Counted from the first letter of the stretch, positions 1-9,527 are shown. The stretch is 64,000 nucleotides of DNA from Verrucomicrobiia bacterium (GCA_019694135.1 JAIBCM010000002.1:396143-460142); one strand, 5' to 3'. Numbers and translations: made by a program. Notes: generated by a model from the sequence alone, not told the origin.

Positions 1-411
1 ATATTGGTTAAAGAAAACTTTACTGTGCTCCCTTATATTAATGCTGATCCAGTTTTGGCGAAACGTTTGCAGGATGTGGGATGTGCGACGGTTATGCCTT
101 TGGGATCGCCGATTGGTTCGAATCGTGGTTTGGAAACGCGTGCGCAACTTGCGATCATTATTGAGCAGGCTACGGTGCCAGTAGTCATTGATGCAGGGTT
201 GGGCGTTCCTTCGCATGCTGCAGAAGCGATGGAAATGGGAGCGGATGCCGTTTTAATTAATACTGCTTTGGCTGTGGCTTCTGATCCAGTGCGGATGTCT
301 CATGCTTTTCGCAAGGCTGTCGAAGCAGGTCGTGAAGCCTATGAAATGGGTTTGCCTTCACAGCACACGCGAGCCATTGCTACGAGTCCTTTAACTGGTT
401 TTTTGGAGTAA
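1..411 (+). CDS. thiG: Thiazole synthase ThiG, C-terminal part (5' end outside window)
   Basis: This is the C-terminal half of ThiG, which builds the thiazole phosphate of thiamine from deoxyxylulose phosphate, ThiS thiocarboxylate and dehydroglycine. The reading frame is open from the first base, so the TTG at base 4 is not taken as a start; about 136 residues are present against roughly 255 in the family. Recognisable pieces are [34 protein letters not shown] and [17 protein letters not shown], the phosphate-binding end of the TIM barrel. The stop lies 6 bases before thiH, so the two are co-transcribed. Assignment is firm; the missing part is only the window edge. Confidence 0.95.
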   Translation: MLVKENFTVLPYINADPVLAKRLQDVGCATVMPLGSPIGSNRGLETRAQLAIIIEQATVPVVIDAGLGVPSHAAEAMEMGADAVLINTALAVASDPVRMSHAFRKAVEAGREAYEMGLPSQHTRAIATSPLTGFLE

Positions 412-417
412 AAGAGC

Positions 418-1539
418 ATGAGCTTCTCGGATTATTTTTGTTCAGAAACATGGCGCGAAAGCGAAATGCATCGGCGTTTTAAAGACCTTCTTTTGCCTAA
501 AACTCCTCAAGAATTAGAAAATTTAGCGCAACAAGCGCGACAGTTAACCTGGCAGAATTTTGGTAAAACGATGCGCTTATTTGCGCCGCTTTATTTATCC
601 AATGAATGTGTCAATGCTTGCGAGTATTGCGGATTTTCTCGCGATAACGAATCAATCGTGCGCGTGACCCTATCTCCTGAACAGGTTGAAACCGAAGCGC
701 GCTACTTGGTCAATGAAGGTTTTCGCTCGCTATTACTCGTGGCAGGGGAGCATCCGAAATTTGTTTCGCAAAGTTATCTCCGAGAATGTTTGGATCGGCT
801 TCATACTTTTGTGCCTTCCTTATCTTTAGAGATTGGTCCGATGGAAACCGCGGATTATTTACCTTTAGTCAAAGCGGGTGCAGAAGGACTAGTGGTTTAT
901 CAGGAGACTTACGATCGTGAAATTTATGCGGAGCTGCACACGGCAGGACCGAAGAAAGATTTTGATTGGCGATTGAATTGTGCGGAGCGGGCTTACGAAG
1001 CGGGCTTTAAACGGCTCGGAATTGGTGCGCTTTTTGGCTTGGCCGATTGGCGTGTTGAAGCTCTGGCTTTGGCCGCGCATGTAGATTATTTGTTGAAACA
1101 TTGTTGGAAATCGTTTTTAACCGTTTCTTTGCCACGACTTCGACCTGCAGCAGGCGAGTTTGCGCCTTTAACGCGATTGGACGATCGCGATTTAACCCAA
1201 CTCATTTGCGCGTTGCGTTTAGCTTTTCCGCAAGTTGGATTGGTGCTTTCCACACGTGAACCACAGCGGTTGCGTGATGGGTTGATTCCCCTAGGCATCA
1301 CCCATATGAGTGCGGGATCCCATACCGAACCGGGTGGCTACACCGGCGCTGGAAAAGAAAAAGTGCATCATACCGTTCGAGGAAAAGCGATGCCTGTGAT
1401 CGCATCCGAAGGAGAACACAAACCTGCTACAGAACAATTTGCCATTGCGGATGCGCGCAGCCCTAAAGAAGTCGCGCAACGCTTGCAAGAAATGGGTTAT
1501 GATCCGGTATGGAAAGATTGGGATCAGAGATTGAACTAA
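418..1539 (+). CDS. thiH: 2-iminoacetate synthase ThiH (radical SAM tyrosine lyase)
   Basis: ThiH cleaves tyrosine by a radical SAM reaction to give dehydroglycine for ThiG. The 373 residues match the usual length. The cluster-binding CX3CX2C motif is ECVNACEYCGF (C64, C68, C71), and the C-terminal part carries GSHTEPGGYTGAG and a final FAIADARSPKEVAQRLQEMG region typical of ThiH. Use of ThiH rather than the oxygen-dependent oxidase ThiO suggests a lineage with an anaerobic or facultative background (inference). It starts 6 bases after thiG. Confidence 0.95.
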   Translation: MSFSDYFCSETWRESEMHRRFKDLLLPKTPQELENLAQQARQLTWQNFGKTMRLFAPLYLSNECVNACEYCGFSRDNESIVRVTLSPEQVETEARYLVNEGFRSLLLVAGEHPKFVSQSYLRECLDRLHTFVPSLSLEIGPMETADYLPLVKAGAEGLVVYQETYDREIYAELHTAGPKKDFDWRLNCAERAYEAGFKRLGIGALFGLADWRVEALALAAHVDYLLKHCWKSFLTVSLPRLRPAAGEFAPLTRLDDRDLTQLICALRLAFPQVGLVLSTREPQRLRDGLIPLGITHMSAGSHTEPGGYTGAGKEKVHHTVRGKAMPVIASEGEHKPATEQFAIADARSPKEVAQRLQEMGYDPVWKDWDQRLN

Positions 1540-1625
1540 TAAATTAATCATTAGTGTAAAATGTTTCTTGTCTTTTTATTAAAAAGAGCAAAAATGGGAT
1601 ATTAAGCTAAAAAAGGATTAAAATT

Positions 1626-2216
1626 ATGGGAAAAATTCAAAAAATAGAAATAGATGTTAATGTTGGTTTTGATTCTAGTGTCCAAGCAAATAAGTCAACT
1701 ATAGATAAGGTGTGGCAACAGATTGATACTTTTAAAGATGACATAGAGTATTGTTGTAATACTTATTCGATGGCTTGTGATACAGAAGTAAAAACTCATT
1801 TTGATTGGGACAATAACAATAAACCAGCCCCTGCGAGTAGTGGGGTTTATCATCCTTCAGATCAAAATGGAATTAATGGCGATCCTCAGCTTTCTCAGAA
1901 CATAAAAAATATTTCTGGCGATCCAGTAGGCATTAATCTTTTAGTAACAAATGCCCTAGTCCCTAATCTTCGCGGTTATGATATTGATCCTGACGGTCTT
2001 AATGGACCTGTTCCACCAGATGGTGTAGTAATTAATGTGGGCCAAGTGGCGCCAGATACTACCTCGCATGAAATTGGGCATTATGTAGGAATGCCTCATG
2101 AGCCAAGCGATGATCCTAATAACAGAATGACTAGAGGTGCGAAGCGAGATATATTTTCTTCTTCTACTTTACCTGATCAAACAACATGTCAGGCATATCA
2201 AAGTTTAGCACATTGA
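1626..2216 (+). CDS. Small metzincin-like zinc metalloprotease, no signal peptide
   Basis: This 196-residue protein carries HEIGHYVGMPH at residues 148-158, an exact metzincin zinc site HExxHxxGxxH with ligands H148, H152 and H158 and catalytic E149. NRMTRG follows at 166-171, and M168 could be the Met-turn. The N-terminus (MGKIQKIEIDVNVGFD) is hydrophilic with no signal peptide or membrane segment, which is unusual for this clan. Cysteines C43, C44, C51 and C188 might pair. An AGGA lies about 10 bases before the ATG. The gene stands alone, with gaps of 86 bases before and 284 after. Substrate unknown; the protease call rests on the motif only. Confidence 0.7.
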   Translation: MGKIQKIEIDVNVGFDSSVQANKSTIDKVWQQIDTFKDDIEYCCNTYSMACDTEVKTHFDWDNNNKPAPASSGVYHPSDQNGINGDPQLSQNIKNISGDPVGINLLVTNALVPNLRGYDIDPDGLNGPVPPDGVVINVGQVAPDTTSHEIGHYVGMPHEPSDDPNNRMTRGAKRDIFSSSTLPDQTTCQAYQSLAH

Positions 2217-2500
2217 TATGGAATGTAAGTATTTTGGTTAGTATTGTTTGAGAAAAGCCGAAAGAATCGGAGTCGGATTTTTGGAGCCATGGTTAAAGTC
2301 AGGCGTCGCTATTTTATTTGCAATAATGAATACATTAACTGGAATTTGTAATCGAGTAAGTCTTAGTGGGTTATTTCGTGATAAAATTTTTAGGTGTATG
2401 CGTTAAGTTTTGATTTTAAATTGCTTGAGAGTGCAAAGTTCTATTGTTTATTTAATTTCGGTTTGTTTCTCAGATAGCTTCTGCTACTGCTTTTTGAAGC

Positions 2501-3691
2501 ATGTCTAAAAAGTCCCTGCCGCGCTTGCTAGAAACACATCTGCGTCTTTGGCAAGAAAAGCAAGTTATTGACGAAGCCTTATCCAATCGTCTTCGTGAAG
2601 TGAGTGAAGAAGTTATCCAACGAAAACACAGCAACATTGTTTTACGCGCTTTTCTGGTTTTAGGAGGCATGTTGATTCTAGCTGGGCTTTCACTTTTAAT
2701 TGTGGAGAATTGGGAGGCGATTCCACGGTTGGTTAAGATTGTGCTTTGGCTTTTGATTGAGCTTGGATTTTTTTGGGGTTATTGGCGGCAATCGGGCGCT
2801 TCTCAAAATTTTTTGTGGAAAGAGGTTTTTGCTTTATTGAGCACGAGTTGGATCATGGCTGGCATCGCTTTGATGGGGCAAGTTTATCAACTCCATTCCC
2901 GTCCTGCTGATGGAGTATGGTTGTGGGTGACACTGATTCTTCCTGCGCTTTGGTTAATGCCAGCACAAATGACGCAATGGGTCTTTACGATTGCGTTAGG
3001 AATTGCGCTTTGGACTGAATCTTTTGATTCTCATTCTTGGTTGGGGAGCCATATCGAGAACTTTGTGCTTACGGGGTTTTCGATTCCGATTATTGCTAGC
3101 GCCTTAGCTGTTATTTTAGTGGGGAAAGGTTTGAGTAGTTTGAGAGGGCTACTCTCTGTGTGGATTTTAGTGGGTGGTTCCATTTTGTTATTAATTTTAG
3201 GTTGTCTTGATCGTCATTTGGATAAGTTTCTTAATTACGATTTTGTTTCATTTGTTTTCGCTTTTTTGGCTGTAGGAGCGCTTTATTGGAAACCACATGA
3301 TTTAATGTCTCCTTATCTTGGAACGAAATCGATTCGGATAATGGTTGGCTTAATCTGGGGTCTTTTAGTTTTGGGAAGTTGTCTTGATTTGTTGTCCGAT
3401 TATCAGGTGGTTGTTCCACTCAGTATCATAAGATTTTTGTCATGGGTTGTGCAGTTTGTGATTGCTTTACTACTGGTTCGTGAGGGGAGTTTAAGTTATT
3501 CAGTAGGATGGATTAATTTAGGTTATTTAGGAATTTTAGCGGGTATTTTAGTGCGTTATTTTGACTTTTTCTCAGATCTTTTGAGTGGAGGATTCAGTCT
3601 TATTCTCACAGGAATTTTAATCCTTTTTCTTATGTATGTGTTAAATCGCGGTCGTCAGCGTGCGCTGAGAAGGATAAAGGAGGCAGCGTGA
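2501..3691 (+). CDS. DUF2157 multi-pass membrane protein
   Basis: A 396-residue integral membrane protein. The N-terminal 55 residues are soluble (LPRLLETHLRLWQEKQVIDE..., the DUF2157 pattern), followed by about ten hydrophobic helices and a basic tail (LNRGRQRALRRIKEAA). DUF2157 proteins are commonly encoded next to a GDYXXLXY protein, and here the next gene is exactly that, overlapping by 4 bases (ATGA-type coupling, GTGA here). Biochemical function of the pair is not known. The start was chosen as the first ATG giving the full DUF2157 region. Confidence 0.8.
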   Translation: MSKKSLPRLLETHLRLWQEKQVIDEALSNRLREVSEEVIQRKHSNIVLRAFLVLGGMLILAGLSLLIVENWEAIPRLVKIVLWLLIELGFFWGYWRQSGASQNFLWKEVFALLSTSWIMAGIALMGQVYQLHSRPADGVWLWVTLILPALWLMPAQMTQWVFTIALGIALWTESFDSHSWLGSHIENFVLTGFSIPIIASALAVILVGKGLSSLRGLLSVWILVGGSILLLILGCLDRHLDKFLNYDFVSFVFAFLAVGALYWKPHDLMSPYLGTKSIRIMVGLIWGLLVLGSCLDLLSDYQVVVPLSIIRFLSWVVQFVIALLLVREGSLSYSVGWINLGYLGILAGILVRYFDFFSDLLSGGFSLILTGILILFLMYVLNRGRQRALRRIKEAA

Positions 3692-4257
3692 AAAGGGTTC
3701 TCCTTTTGGCTATTATTATTACAACTTTTTTCATAGGTTGGGCGGGTTATCAAGAATGGAGTTGGCATTCTTTGCCCACAGCGCGTCTCGAATTAGATCC
3801 AGCTGATCCTTATGACGTGTTGCGAGGCCGCTATTTTATTTTGAATCCAACGGTAGAAAATATTTCAAGAAGCACTAATCAGAACGACAGAGAGATATTA
3901 AAAAAATTTTATGCTGAGCGAGGCACGAATTTATTAGAAAAAGTCTATGTCATTTTTGAGCCAGATCGTGAAGGAATTGCTCAACCCATTCGTATTACCT
4001 CAAAAACTCCTTCTTTAACTACTAACCAATTTGCCCTGTTATCACGAGATAGATATTATCGGAGACGTTATAGTCATTTAACAGGCGATTATCTCGATTT
4101 AAATTTTCAATTAAAACGTTTTTATTTGCCCAGTCGTTTAGAATTGCCAGCACAAGAACGTCAAAAAGGTTGGCAGATCGAAGTTATTTTAAGACCGAAC
4201 TATACAGCTATTCCTAAAGCGCTTTGGTTTAAAGAACAACTTGTTTATCCTCACTAA
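3688..4257 (+). CDS. GDYXXLXY-domain protein
   Basis: A 189-residue protein with one N-terminal membrane segment (residues 4-20) and an extracytoplasmic domain. The segment DPYDVLRGRYFILNP (residues 40-54) corresponds to the family signature 'LRGDYxxLxY', with R in place of D and P in place of the last Y, so it is a divergent copy. The start overlaps the end of the DUF2157 gene by 4 bases, arguing for translational coupling and joint function. The role of the family is not established. Nothing suggests truncation. Confidence 0.75.
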   Translation: MKRVLLLAIIITTFFIGWAGYQEWSWHSLPTARLELDPADPYDVLRGRYFILNPTVENISRSTNQNDREILKKFYAERGTNLLEKVYVIFEPDREGIAQPIRITSKTPSLTTNQFALLSRDRYYRRRYSHLTGDYLDLNFQLKRFYLPSRLELPAQERQKGWQIEVILRPNYTAIPKALWFKEQLVYPH

Positions 4258-4314
4258 ACTTTATATTGAAATTATATTAAACATTTTATCAATTAAATCT
4301 AAAGTGATTCACTG

Positions 4315-4524
4315 ATGAATAAAATTAAAATTTGGATCAATGGCAACGAGAAATGGGTAACGAATGATTCAGGGATTCGAGAAGCAGTTGAGGCATTAGG
4401 TTTTCAGCCAACGACCGTTTTGGTTGAATACAATGGTAAAGCGCTTTGGCCTCAAGAATGGGAAAGTGAAACCTTAAAAGAAAATGATCGATTAGAAATT
4501 TTTCGTGTCTCTGCAGGAGGTTAA
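4315..4524 (+). CDS. thiS: Sulfur carrier protein ThiS
   Basis: A 69-residue ubiquitin-fold sulfur carrier ending in SAGG, the di-glycine tail that is adenylated and thiocarboxylated before donating sulfur to ThiG. The start MNKIKIWING and the VLVEYNGKALWPQEW segment fit ThiS (the latter resembles 'VAVEyNgeivpr...'). It is separated from thiG/thiH by about 2.8 kb holding three unrelated genes, but lies 3 bases before pepF, so it is probably co-transcribed with that peptidase. No ThiF homologue is in the window. Confidence 0.9.
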   Translation: MNKIKIWINGNEKWVTNDSGIREAVEALGFQPTTVLVEYNGKALWPQEWESETLKENDRLEIFRVSAGG

Positions 4525-4527
4525 GTT

Positions 4528-6354
4528 ATGTCGCAAACAGCATTGTTAAAAGAAGAAAAGATTGAAAAAATACCATTGCGCAATGAAGTGTTAAAGAGTG
4601 ATCAATGGGATTTGAGTTTTTTATATCCTGATGAAGCTGCGTGGGAAAAGGAATTAAAACGTTACGAAATGCTTTATCCGAAATTATCAGAATTTAATGG
4701 TAAACTTTCTCAATCATCACAAGCTTTGTTAGAAGCCTTGGAATTTCAAAAAGAGTTAGAACTATTAGGCGAACGTTTAGGACATTATATTCATCTGCGA
4801 GTGACAGAGGATTCTACTAATGATGTTTGCCTTCAAGCTGCGGCGCGCTTGCAAGCTTTGGAGACGCGCGTAGCAGAAGCGAGTTCCTATATCATCCCAG
4901 AAATTCAATCGATTTCCGATGAAACTTGGAAGCAGTGGATAAAAGATGAGACTTTAAAGGAATGGTGTGTTGCATTACAAAAAATTCGTCGTTTCAAACC
5001 GCATTCTCTCACTTCTCAGGAGGAACGATTGCTGGCCCTTGCTGGTGAGCCATTGGGAGGTCACTCTGAAGCATTTTCACAATTAACTAATGTCGACATG
5101 CGTTTTGGTATTGTGGAAGATGAACAGAAAAGAAAACGAGAATTATCGCAAAGTTCTTTCTCCTCATTTTTAGTAAGTCGAGATCGTGATGTTCGCAAGC
5201 AAGCATTTCATCAATTTTATCAGGAATTTTCCGAACATCAGTTCGCGTTGGCTTCGTTGCTAGCGAGTTCTGTCAAAACCGATGTGTTTTATGCTCGGTC
5301 GAGAAATTATCCTTCAGCGCGGGAAGCTGCTTTATTTCAAGATGATATTCCCCTTGCAGTTTACGATAATTTAATCGCTACCGTTCGAGCCAATTTGAAG
5401 CCATTGCATGATTATTATGAGTTGCGGCGTAAGCATTTGAGATTGGATGAGATTCATCATTACGACACTTACGTGCCTTTGGTAGAGGGAATTAAAACCG
5501 ATTATTCTTTTGATGAAGCAGCAGCAATGGTGTTGGAAGCGTTAAAACCTTTGGGTGAAGAATATACTTTGACATTGGAGCAGGGTTTGCGATCGGGCTG
5601 GTGCGATCGTTACGAAAATAAAAATAAACAAAGCGGCGCTTTTTCCTCCAGTTCTTATCGAAATCCGCCTTATATGCTTATGAATTATAAGCGCGATGTA
5701 TTTTCAGAAATCTATACGTTAGCCCATGAAGCCGGTCATTCCATGCACACTTGGTTTAGTCAAAAACATCAACAGTTTCAGGATTATCATTACACCATTT
5801 TTGTGGCGGAAGTGGCCTCGACATTTAACGAAGAACTTTTAACGCACTCTTTGTTAAATCAAACGCAAGATCCCAAAATGCGAGCTTATTTGATCAATCG
5901 ACAAATTGATGACATTCGCAGCACGCTTTATCGCCAAACGATGTTTGCGGAATTTGAAAAACTCATTCACGAAAAACAGGAAGCAGGCGAAGCGTTGACT
6001 TTGCAAACGTTCCAAAAAATTTATCGTGAGTTGTTGGAGATTTATTTTGGAGAGAAGTTTGCTCTGGATAAAGAATTGGAACTGGAATGTTTGCGCATTC
6101 CCCATTTTTATTCCGCTTTTTATGTTTACAAATATGCCACGGGTCTTTCTGCGGCCTTAGCTTTAGCGCATCAAGTTTTGAACGAAGGCGAAGTGGCGCA
6201 ACAAAAGTATTTGAACTTTCTTTGCACCGGAGGTGCTTTAATGCCATTACCAGCATTGAAAGTGGCCGGAGTTGATATGTCACAACCCGAACCGATTGAA
6301 AAAGCGTTAAAACTTTTCTCCGATCGTGTGAAGGAATTAGAGAAGTTATTGTAG
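4528..6354 (+). CDS. pepF: Oligoendopeptidase F (M3 metallopeptidase)
   Basis: A 608-residue cytoplasmic peptidase that degrades short peptides. The zinc motif AHEAGHSMHTWFS places H400, E401 and H404, and the third ligand is expected in VAEVASTFNEELL about 25 residues later. The N-terminal region with WDLSFLYPDEAAWE is typical of PepF, as is the C-terminal ALMPLPALKVAGVDMSQPEP. It follows thiS by 3 bases. The length equals that of known PepF proteins and no signal peptide is visible. Confidence 0.93.
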   Translation: MSQTALLKEEKIEKIPLRNEVLKSDQWDLSFLYPDEAAWEKELKRYEMLYPKLSEFNGKLSQSSQALLEALEFQKELELLGERLGHYIHLRVTEDSTNDVCLQAAARLQALETRVAEASSYIIPEIQSISDETWKQWIKDETLKEWCVALQKIRRFKPHSLTSQEERLLALAGEPLGGHSEAFSQLTNVDMRFGIVEDEQKRKRELSQSSFSSFLVSRDRDVRKQAFHQFYQEFSEHQFALASLLASSVKTDVFYARSRNYPSAREAALFQDDIPLAVYDNLIATVRANLKPLHDYYELRRKHLRLDEIHHYDTYVPLVEGIKTDYSFDEAAAMVLEALKPLGEEYTLTLEQGLRSGWCDRYENKNKQSGAFSSSSYRNPPYMLMNYKRDVFSEIYTLAHEAGHSMHTWFSQKHQQFQDYHYTIFVAEVASTFNEELLTHSLLNQTQDPKMRAYLINRQIDDIRSTLYRQTMFAEFEKLIHEKQEAGEALTLQTFQKIYRELLEIYFGEKFALDKELELECLRIPHFYSAFYVYKYATGLSAALALAHQVLNEGEVAQQKYLNFLCTGGALMPLPALKVAGVDMSQPEPIEKALKLFSDRVKELEKLL

Positions 6355-6410
6355 GGTAGGCGCTCCGCCTGCCAAATTCCAAAAGCAGCAAGCGTTGCGC
6401 TTGCCCTACA
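6350..6410. terminator. Imperfect inverted repeat between convergent pepF and tyrS, likely bidirectional terminator or REP-like element
   Basis: The arms TGTAGGGTAGGCGC (6350-6363) and GCGCTTGCCCTACA (6397-6410) pair over 14 positions with two G-U wobbles and enclose a 33-base loop that contains a further GGCGCTCCGCC segment. It covers nearly the whole gap between two converging genes, the position of a shared terminator. The lack of a clean T-tract and the repeat-like sequence also fit a dispersed palindromic element. Confidence 0.5.
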
Positions 6411-6412
6411 AT

Positions 6413-7558
6413 TTATTTAGTTAATTTTAAATAATGACGCTTGCCGTATTTGATGACACCCGGTTGAGTAAGCACTGTTTTTTCGTCAGAAATTTTTTCC
6501 CCTTCAAAACTCACTGCGCCTTGTTGAATCATACGGCGCGCTTCGCTGCTGCTGGGCGCTAATTTTGCATTTTTCAATAATTGCCACAAAGGTTCATTCG
6601 CGACGAGATGATAAGTGGGAATATTTTCTGGCACCTGTTTTTCAGAAAATTGTTTTTCCCAATTTTGGCGCGCTTGGGTGGCTGCATCGGCAGAATGAAA
6701 GCGAGTGACAATTTTTTCGCCAAGCTGTTTTTTGGCTTCCATGGGATGGTCTGAAAAATCATCTCCAATAAAAAGAATTTTTTGCCATTTTTGCATGAGT
6801 TCATCGCTAATGCTCATGGTTTTCCCGAACATTTCTTCAGGTGACTCCGTCACGCCAATGTAGTTATTGAGTGATTTGCTCATTTTTTCGTGGCCATCGG
6901 TGCCTTCTAAAATAGGTAAGGTCATTACAACTTGAGGACATTGTTTCTCTTGTTCCTGAAGATCGCGACCCATTAAAAAATTAAACAGTTGATCGCTGCC
7001 TCCGATTTCCACATCCGATTTTACTTCAACGGAATCCCAGCCTTGTAATAAAGGGTAAGTTAATTCATGAAGTTGAATATTATGACCTTCTTCCATGCGC
7101 TGTTTGAAATCACGCCGTTGTAAAAGTTGTGCTACGGGTTTGCGAGCTAGTAAATGTATAATTTGAGATGAATTCATCGTGTCAAACCATTGGCTGTTAT
7201 AAACAATTTCGGTTTTGGAGTGATCTAATATTTTAAACGCTTGTTGTTCATAAGTTTTAGCGTTTTGCGTGATAATTTCTTGAGACAATTCGGGCCGCGT
7301 CGTATTTCTGCCAGTTGGATCGCCAATGCGCGCGGTAAAATCACCAATGATTAAAACGGCATGATGACCCAAATCTTGAAATTGGCGGAGTTTTAATAAG
7401 GGAACGGTGTGACCCAAATGGATGTCTGGCGACGTGGGATCAACGCCAAATTTAATTCGCAGAGGACGTTTTTCTTGAAGTTTTTTTTTCAATTCATCCT
7501 CCGAATGAATTTCTTCAATGCCGCAAAGGAGACTGTCTAACTGTTCGTCGATGCTCAT
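6413..7558 (-). CDS. tyrS: Tyrosyl-tRNA synthetase
   Basis: Class I synthetase charging tRNA-Tyr, 381 residues. The HIGH-type motif is HLGH (47-50) in FGVDPTSPDIHLGHTVPL, GDFTARIGDPTGR follows at 72-84, and KMSKS is at 225-229. The last 65 residues (SSSEARRMIQQGAVSFEG...) form an S4-type RNA-binding domain. It is the shorter-branch (TyrZ-like) form by its motif spelling. It lies 64 bases downstream of rpsA on the same strand. Confidence 0.95.
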   Translation of the reverse strand: MSIDEQLDSLLCGIEEIHSEDELKKKLQEKRPLRIKFGVDPTSPDIHLGHTVPLLKLRQFQDLGHHAVLIIGDFTARIGDPTGRNTTRPELSQEIITQNAKTYEQQAFKILDHSKTEIVYNSQWFDTMNSSQIIHLLARKPVAQLLQRRDFKQRMEEGHNIQLHELTYPLLQGWDSVEVKSDVEIGGSDQLFNFLMGRDLQEQEKQCPQVVMTLPILEGTDGHEKMSKSLNNYIGVTESPEEMFGKTMSISDELMQKWQKILFIGDDFSDHPMEAKKQLGEKIVTRFHSADAATQARQNWEKQFSEKQVPENIPTYHLVANEPLWQLLKNAKLAPSSSEARRMIQQGAVSFEGEKISDEKTVLTQPGVIKYGKRHYLKLTK

Positions 7559-7622
7559 AAAAATTAAGGCGGATGTTAACCATCCGCCTTGCTAAAACAA
7601 TGTTAGAATTTAGTGAGCGACT

Positions 7623-9296
7623 TTAGCCTTGGCCAGGGCGATATTCTTCGCCCAGTTTGTCAAAGGCGCTGCCCATGGTGACGAGGTCTTCGCCGGGTTT
7701 GATGCTATCAAGCGCCAAGCGTTCGGCTTCGAGTTGTTCCATGGTGTAATTAGCTGCTTTGATGGAGAGGCCAACACGACGTTCGGTGCCATCCACTTTG
7801 ATGACGCGTGCGGTGACTTCCTGACCAACTTTGAGTGCGTCTTTCACTTTTTCTACGCGCTCTTCAGAAATTTGGGAAATGTGCACCAATCCATCAATTT
7901 CATGTTGGAGTTGAATAAAGGCGCCGAAGGAAGTGATTTTGGTAACTTTTCCGGTAACCATGTCGCCAATTTTGAAAAGAGTTTCGATATTTTTCCAAGG
8001 ATCTTCGCTTAGTTGTTTCAAGCCGAGTGAGATGCGTTGGTTAACTTTATCAATTTCCAAAACTTGGGCTTCGATTTCGTCGCCTTTTTTGAGCAGTTCA
8101 GAAGGATGATTGATTTTGCGTGTCCATGACATGTCGGAGACGTGAATCATGCCATCGATGCCATCTTCCAATTCCACGAAAGCGCCGTAGGCGGTGAGGT
8201 TACGCACGATTCCTTTAACAGAGCGACCCACAGGGAATTTGAGATGAACTTCATTCCAAGGATTGGGTTCGAGTTGACGAACTCCAAGCGAAATTTTTTG
8301 TTCAGCAGGGTTAATGCTGATGACAACTGCTTCCACTTCTTGACCTTGTTTGAGAATATCGGAAGGTCGCGCGATGCGTTTGGTCCAAGATAGTTCGGAA
8401 ACGTGAATGAGTCCTTCCACGCCGTCTTCCAATTTTACGAATGCGCCATAAGGCAGTAGGTTGGAAACGGTGCCATGAACTTTTGCGCCCACGGTGTAGC
8501 GCTCGGCCACTTTTTCCCAAGGGTTCTCGGTTTTTTGTTTGAGGCCGAGGGAGAGACGTTCTTTTTCGTGATCGATATCCAGGACTTTGACTTCAATTTC
8601 ATCGCCGATTTTGAGCAGTTCGGAAGGATGTTGAATGCGATTCCATGACATATCGGTGATATGAAGTAAGCCATCGACACCATCCAGATCGATAAAAGCG
8701 CCAAAGTCGGTAATGTTTTTTACCAAGCCTTTAACTAAGCTACCTTTTTCAATAGTGGAGAAAAGAGCGGCGCGTTTTTTGGATCGTTCTTCTTCGATAA
8801 TTTCGCGACGAGAAATGATAGCATTTTTGCGATCTTCATTAAGTTTTACGATTTTAACTTGAATCGCGGTGCCCACAATTTGGTTGAGATTTTTAGGTAA
8901 AACCACATCGATTTGTGAACCGGGCAAAAAGGCATCGCAACCGATGTTGACCATCAAACCGCCTTTGACGACAGAGCGAACTTTGCCTTCGATAATGCCG
9001 GAATCGTTGTAAATTTTTACAATGCGTTCCCAATTTTGGCGCTGATCAGCTTTTTCTTTGGAGAGAACGACCATGCCTTCATCATTTTCAAAGCGTTCAA
9101 GTAAGACTTGGATTTCATCGCCGATTTTAATGTTTTCTGGTTCTTCAAATTCGTTTTTGGAAATGGCGCCTTCGCTTTTATAGCCGATATCGACGAGGAC
9201 TTCGCGATCTCGAATTTGAATAATACGACCTTTAACAATCGAGCCTTCGGTAAAAGAGCGCGAAGTTTTGTTTAAGAGTTCTTGCATGACTGACAT
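7623..9296 (-). CDS. rpsA: 30S ribosomal protein S1
   Basis: A 557-residue protein, the same length as E. coli S1, with six S1 RNA-binding repeats. Repeats 1-2 are divergent (from about residue 17 and residue 100), while repeats 3-6 carry the clear GAF[IV]xLxxxxDGLxH[IV]S pattern, e.g. FGAFIDLDGVDGLLHITD and YGAFVKLEDGVEGLIHVSE. S1 promotes initiation on mRNAs with weak Shine-Dalgarno sequences, which fits the poor ribosome sites seen through this window. The 231-base gap upstream contains a TTGACA hexamer on the minus strand (near 9494) but no convincing -10 partner was assigned. Confidence 0.95.
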   Translation of the reverse strand: MSVMQELLNKTSRSFTEGSIVKGRIIQIRDREVLVDIGYKSEGAISKNEFEEPENIKIGDEIQVLLERFENDEGMVVLSKEKADQRQNWERIVKIYNDSGIIEGKVRSVVKGGLMVNIGCDAFLPGSQIDVVLPKNLNQIVGTAIQVKIVKLNEDRKNAIISRREIIEEERSKKRAALFSTIEKGSLVKGLVKNITDFGAFIDLDGVDGLLHITDMSWNRIQHPSELLKIGDEIEVKVLDIDHEKERLSLGLKQKTENPWEKVAERYTVGAKVHGTVSNLLPYGAFVKLEDGVEGLIHVSELSWTKRIARPSDILKQGQEVEAVVISINPAEQKISLGVRQLEPNPWNEVHLKFPVGRSVKGIVRNLTAYGAFVELEDGIDGMIHVSDMSWTRKINHPSELLKKGDEIEAQVLEIDKVNQRISLGLKQLSEDPWKNIETLFKIGDMVTGKVTKITSFGAFIQLQHEIDGLVHISQISEERVEKVKDALKVGQEVTARVIKVDGTERRVGLSIKAANYTMEQLEAERLALDSIKPGEDLVTMGSAFDKLGEEYRPGQG

Positions 9297-9527
9297 AAAT
9301 AAAAGATGGAAATGTAATTCCAGGTTTGCCGAGGTTTTTTAAAATCCGCTCGGCGCGGGTTTTACTTTCATTGATTCGGTCGGCTTCCTTAGCAGACATC
9401 CTCGAATCTTTTTCTTTAAAAACGAGTTTTTTTAAGAGTTGTAATTTACTCGATTTTTGTCAGAAAAACAAATGACCCTGCGGGAAAGAGAATTTTTGTC
9501 AAGGTTTAAGGTTTTGGGGTAAAAAGG

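Noticed and set aside
2217-2500. Possible gene or element in the 284-base gap after the metzincin gene
   Set aside because: No frame of useful length, no hairpin with a T-tract and no repeat seen.
1-4314. TPP riboswitch near the thiamine genes
   Set aside because: The gap before thiS and the thiH downstream region lack recognisable THI-box sequence; the thiG leader is outside the window.
9232-9399. 55-codon minus-strand ORF in the rpsA leader (MSAKEADRINESKTRAERIL...)
   Set aside because: It looks somewhat protein-like, but it overlaps the rpsA start in another frame, has no spaced ribosome site and no recognisable family; not enough to call a leader peptide.
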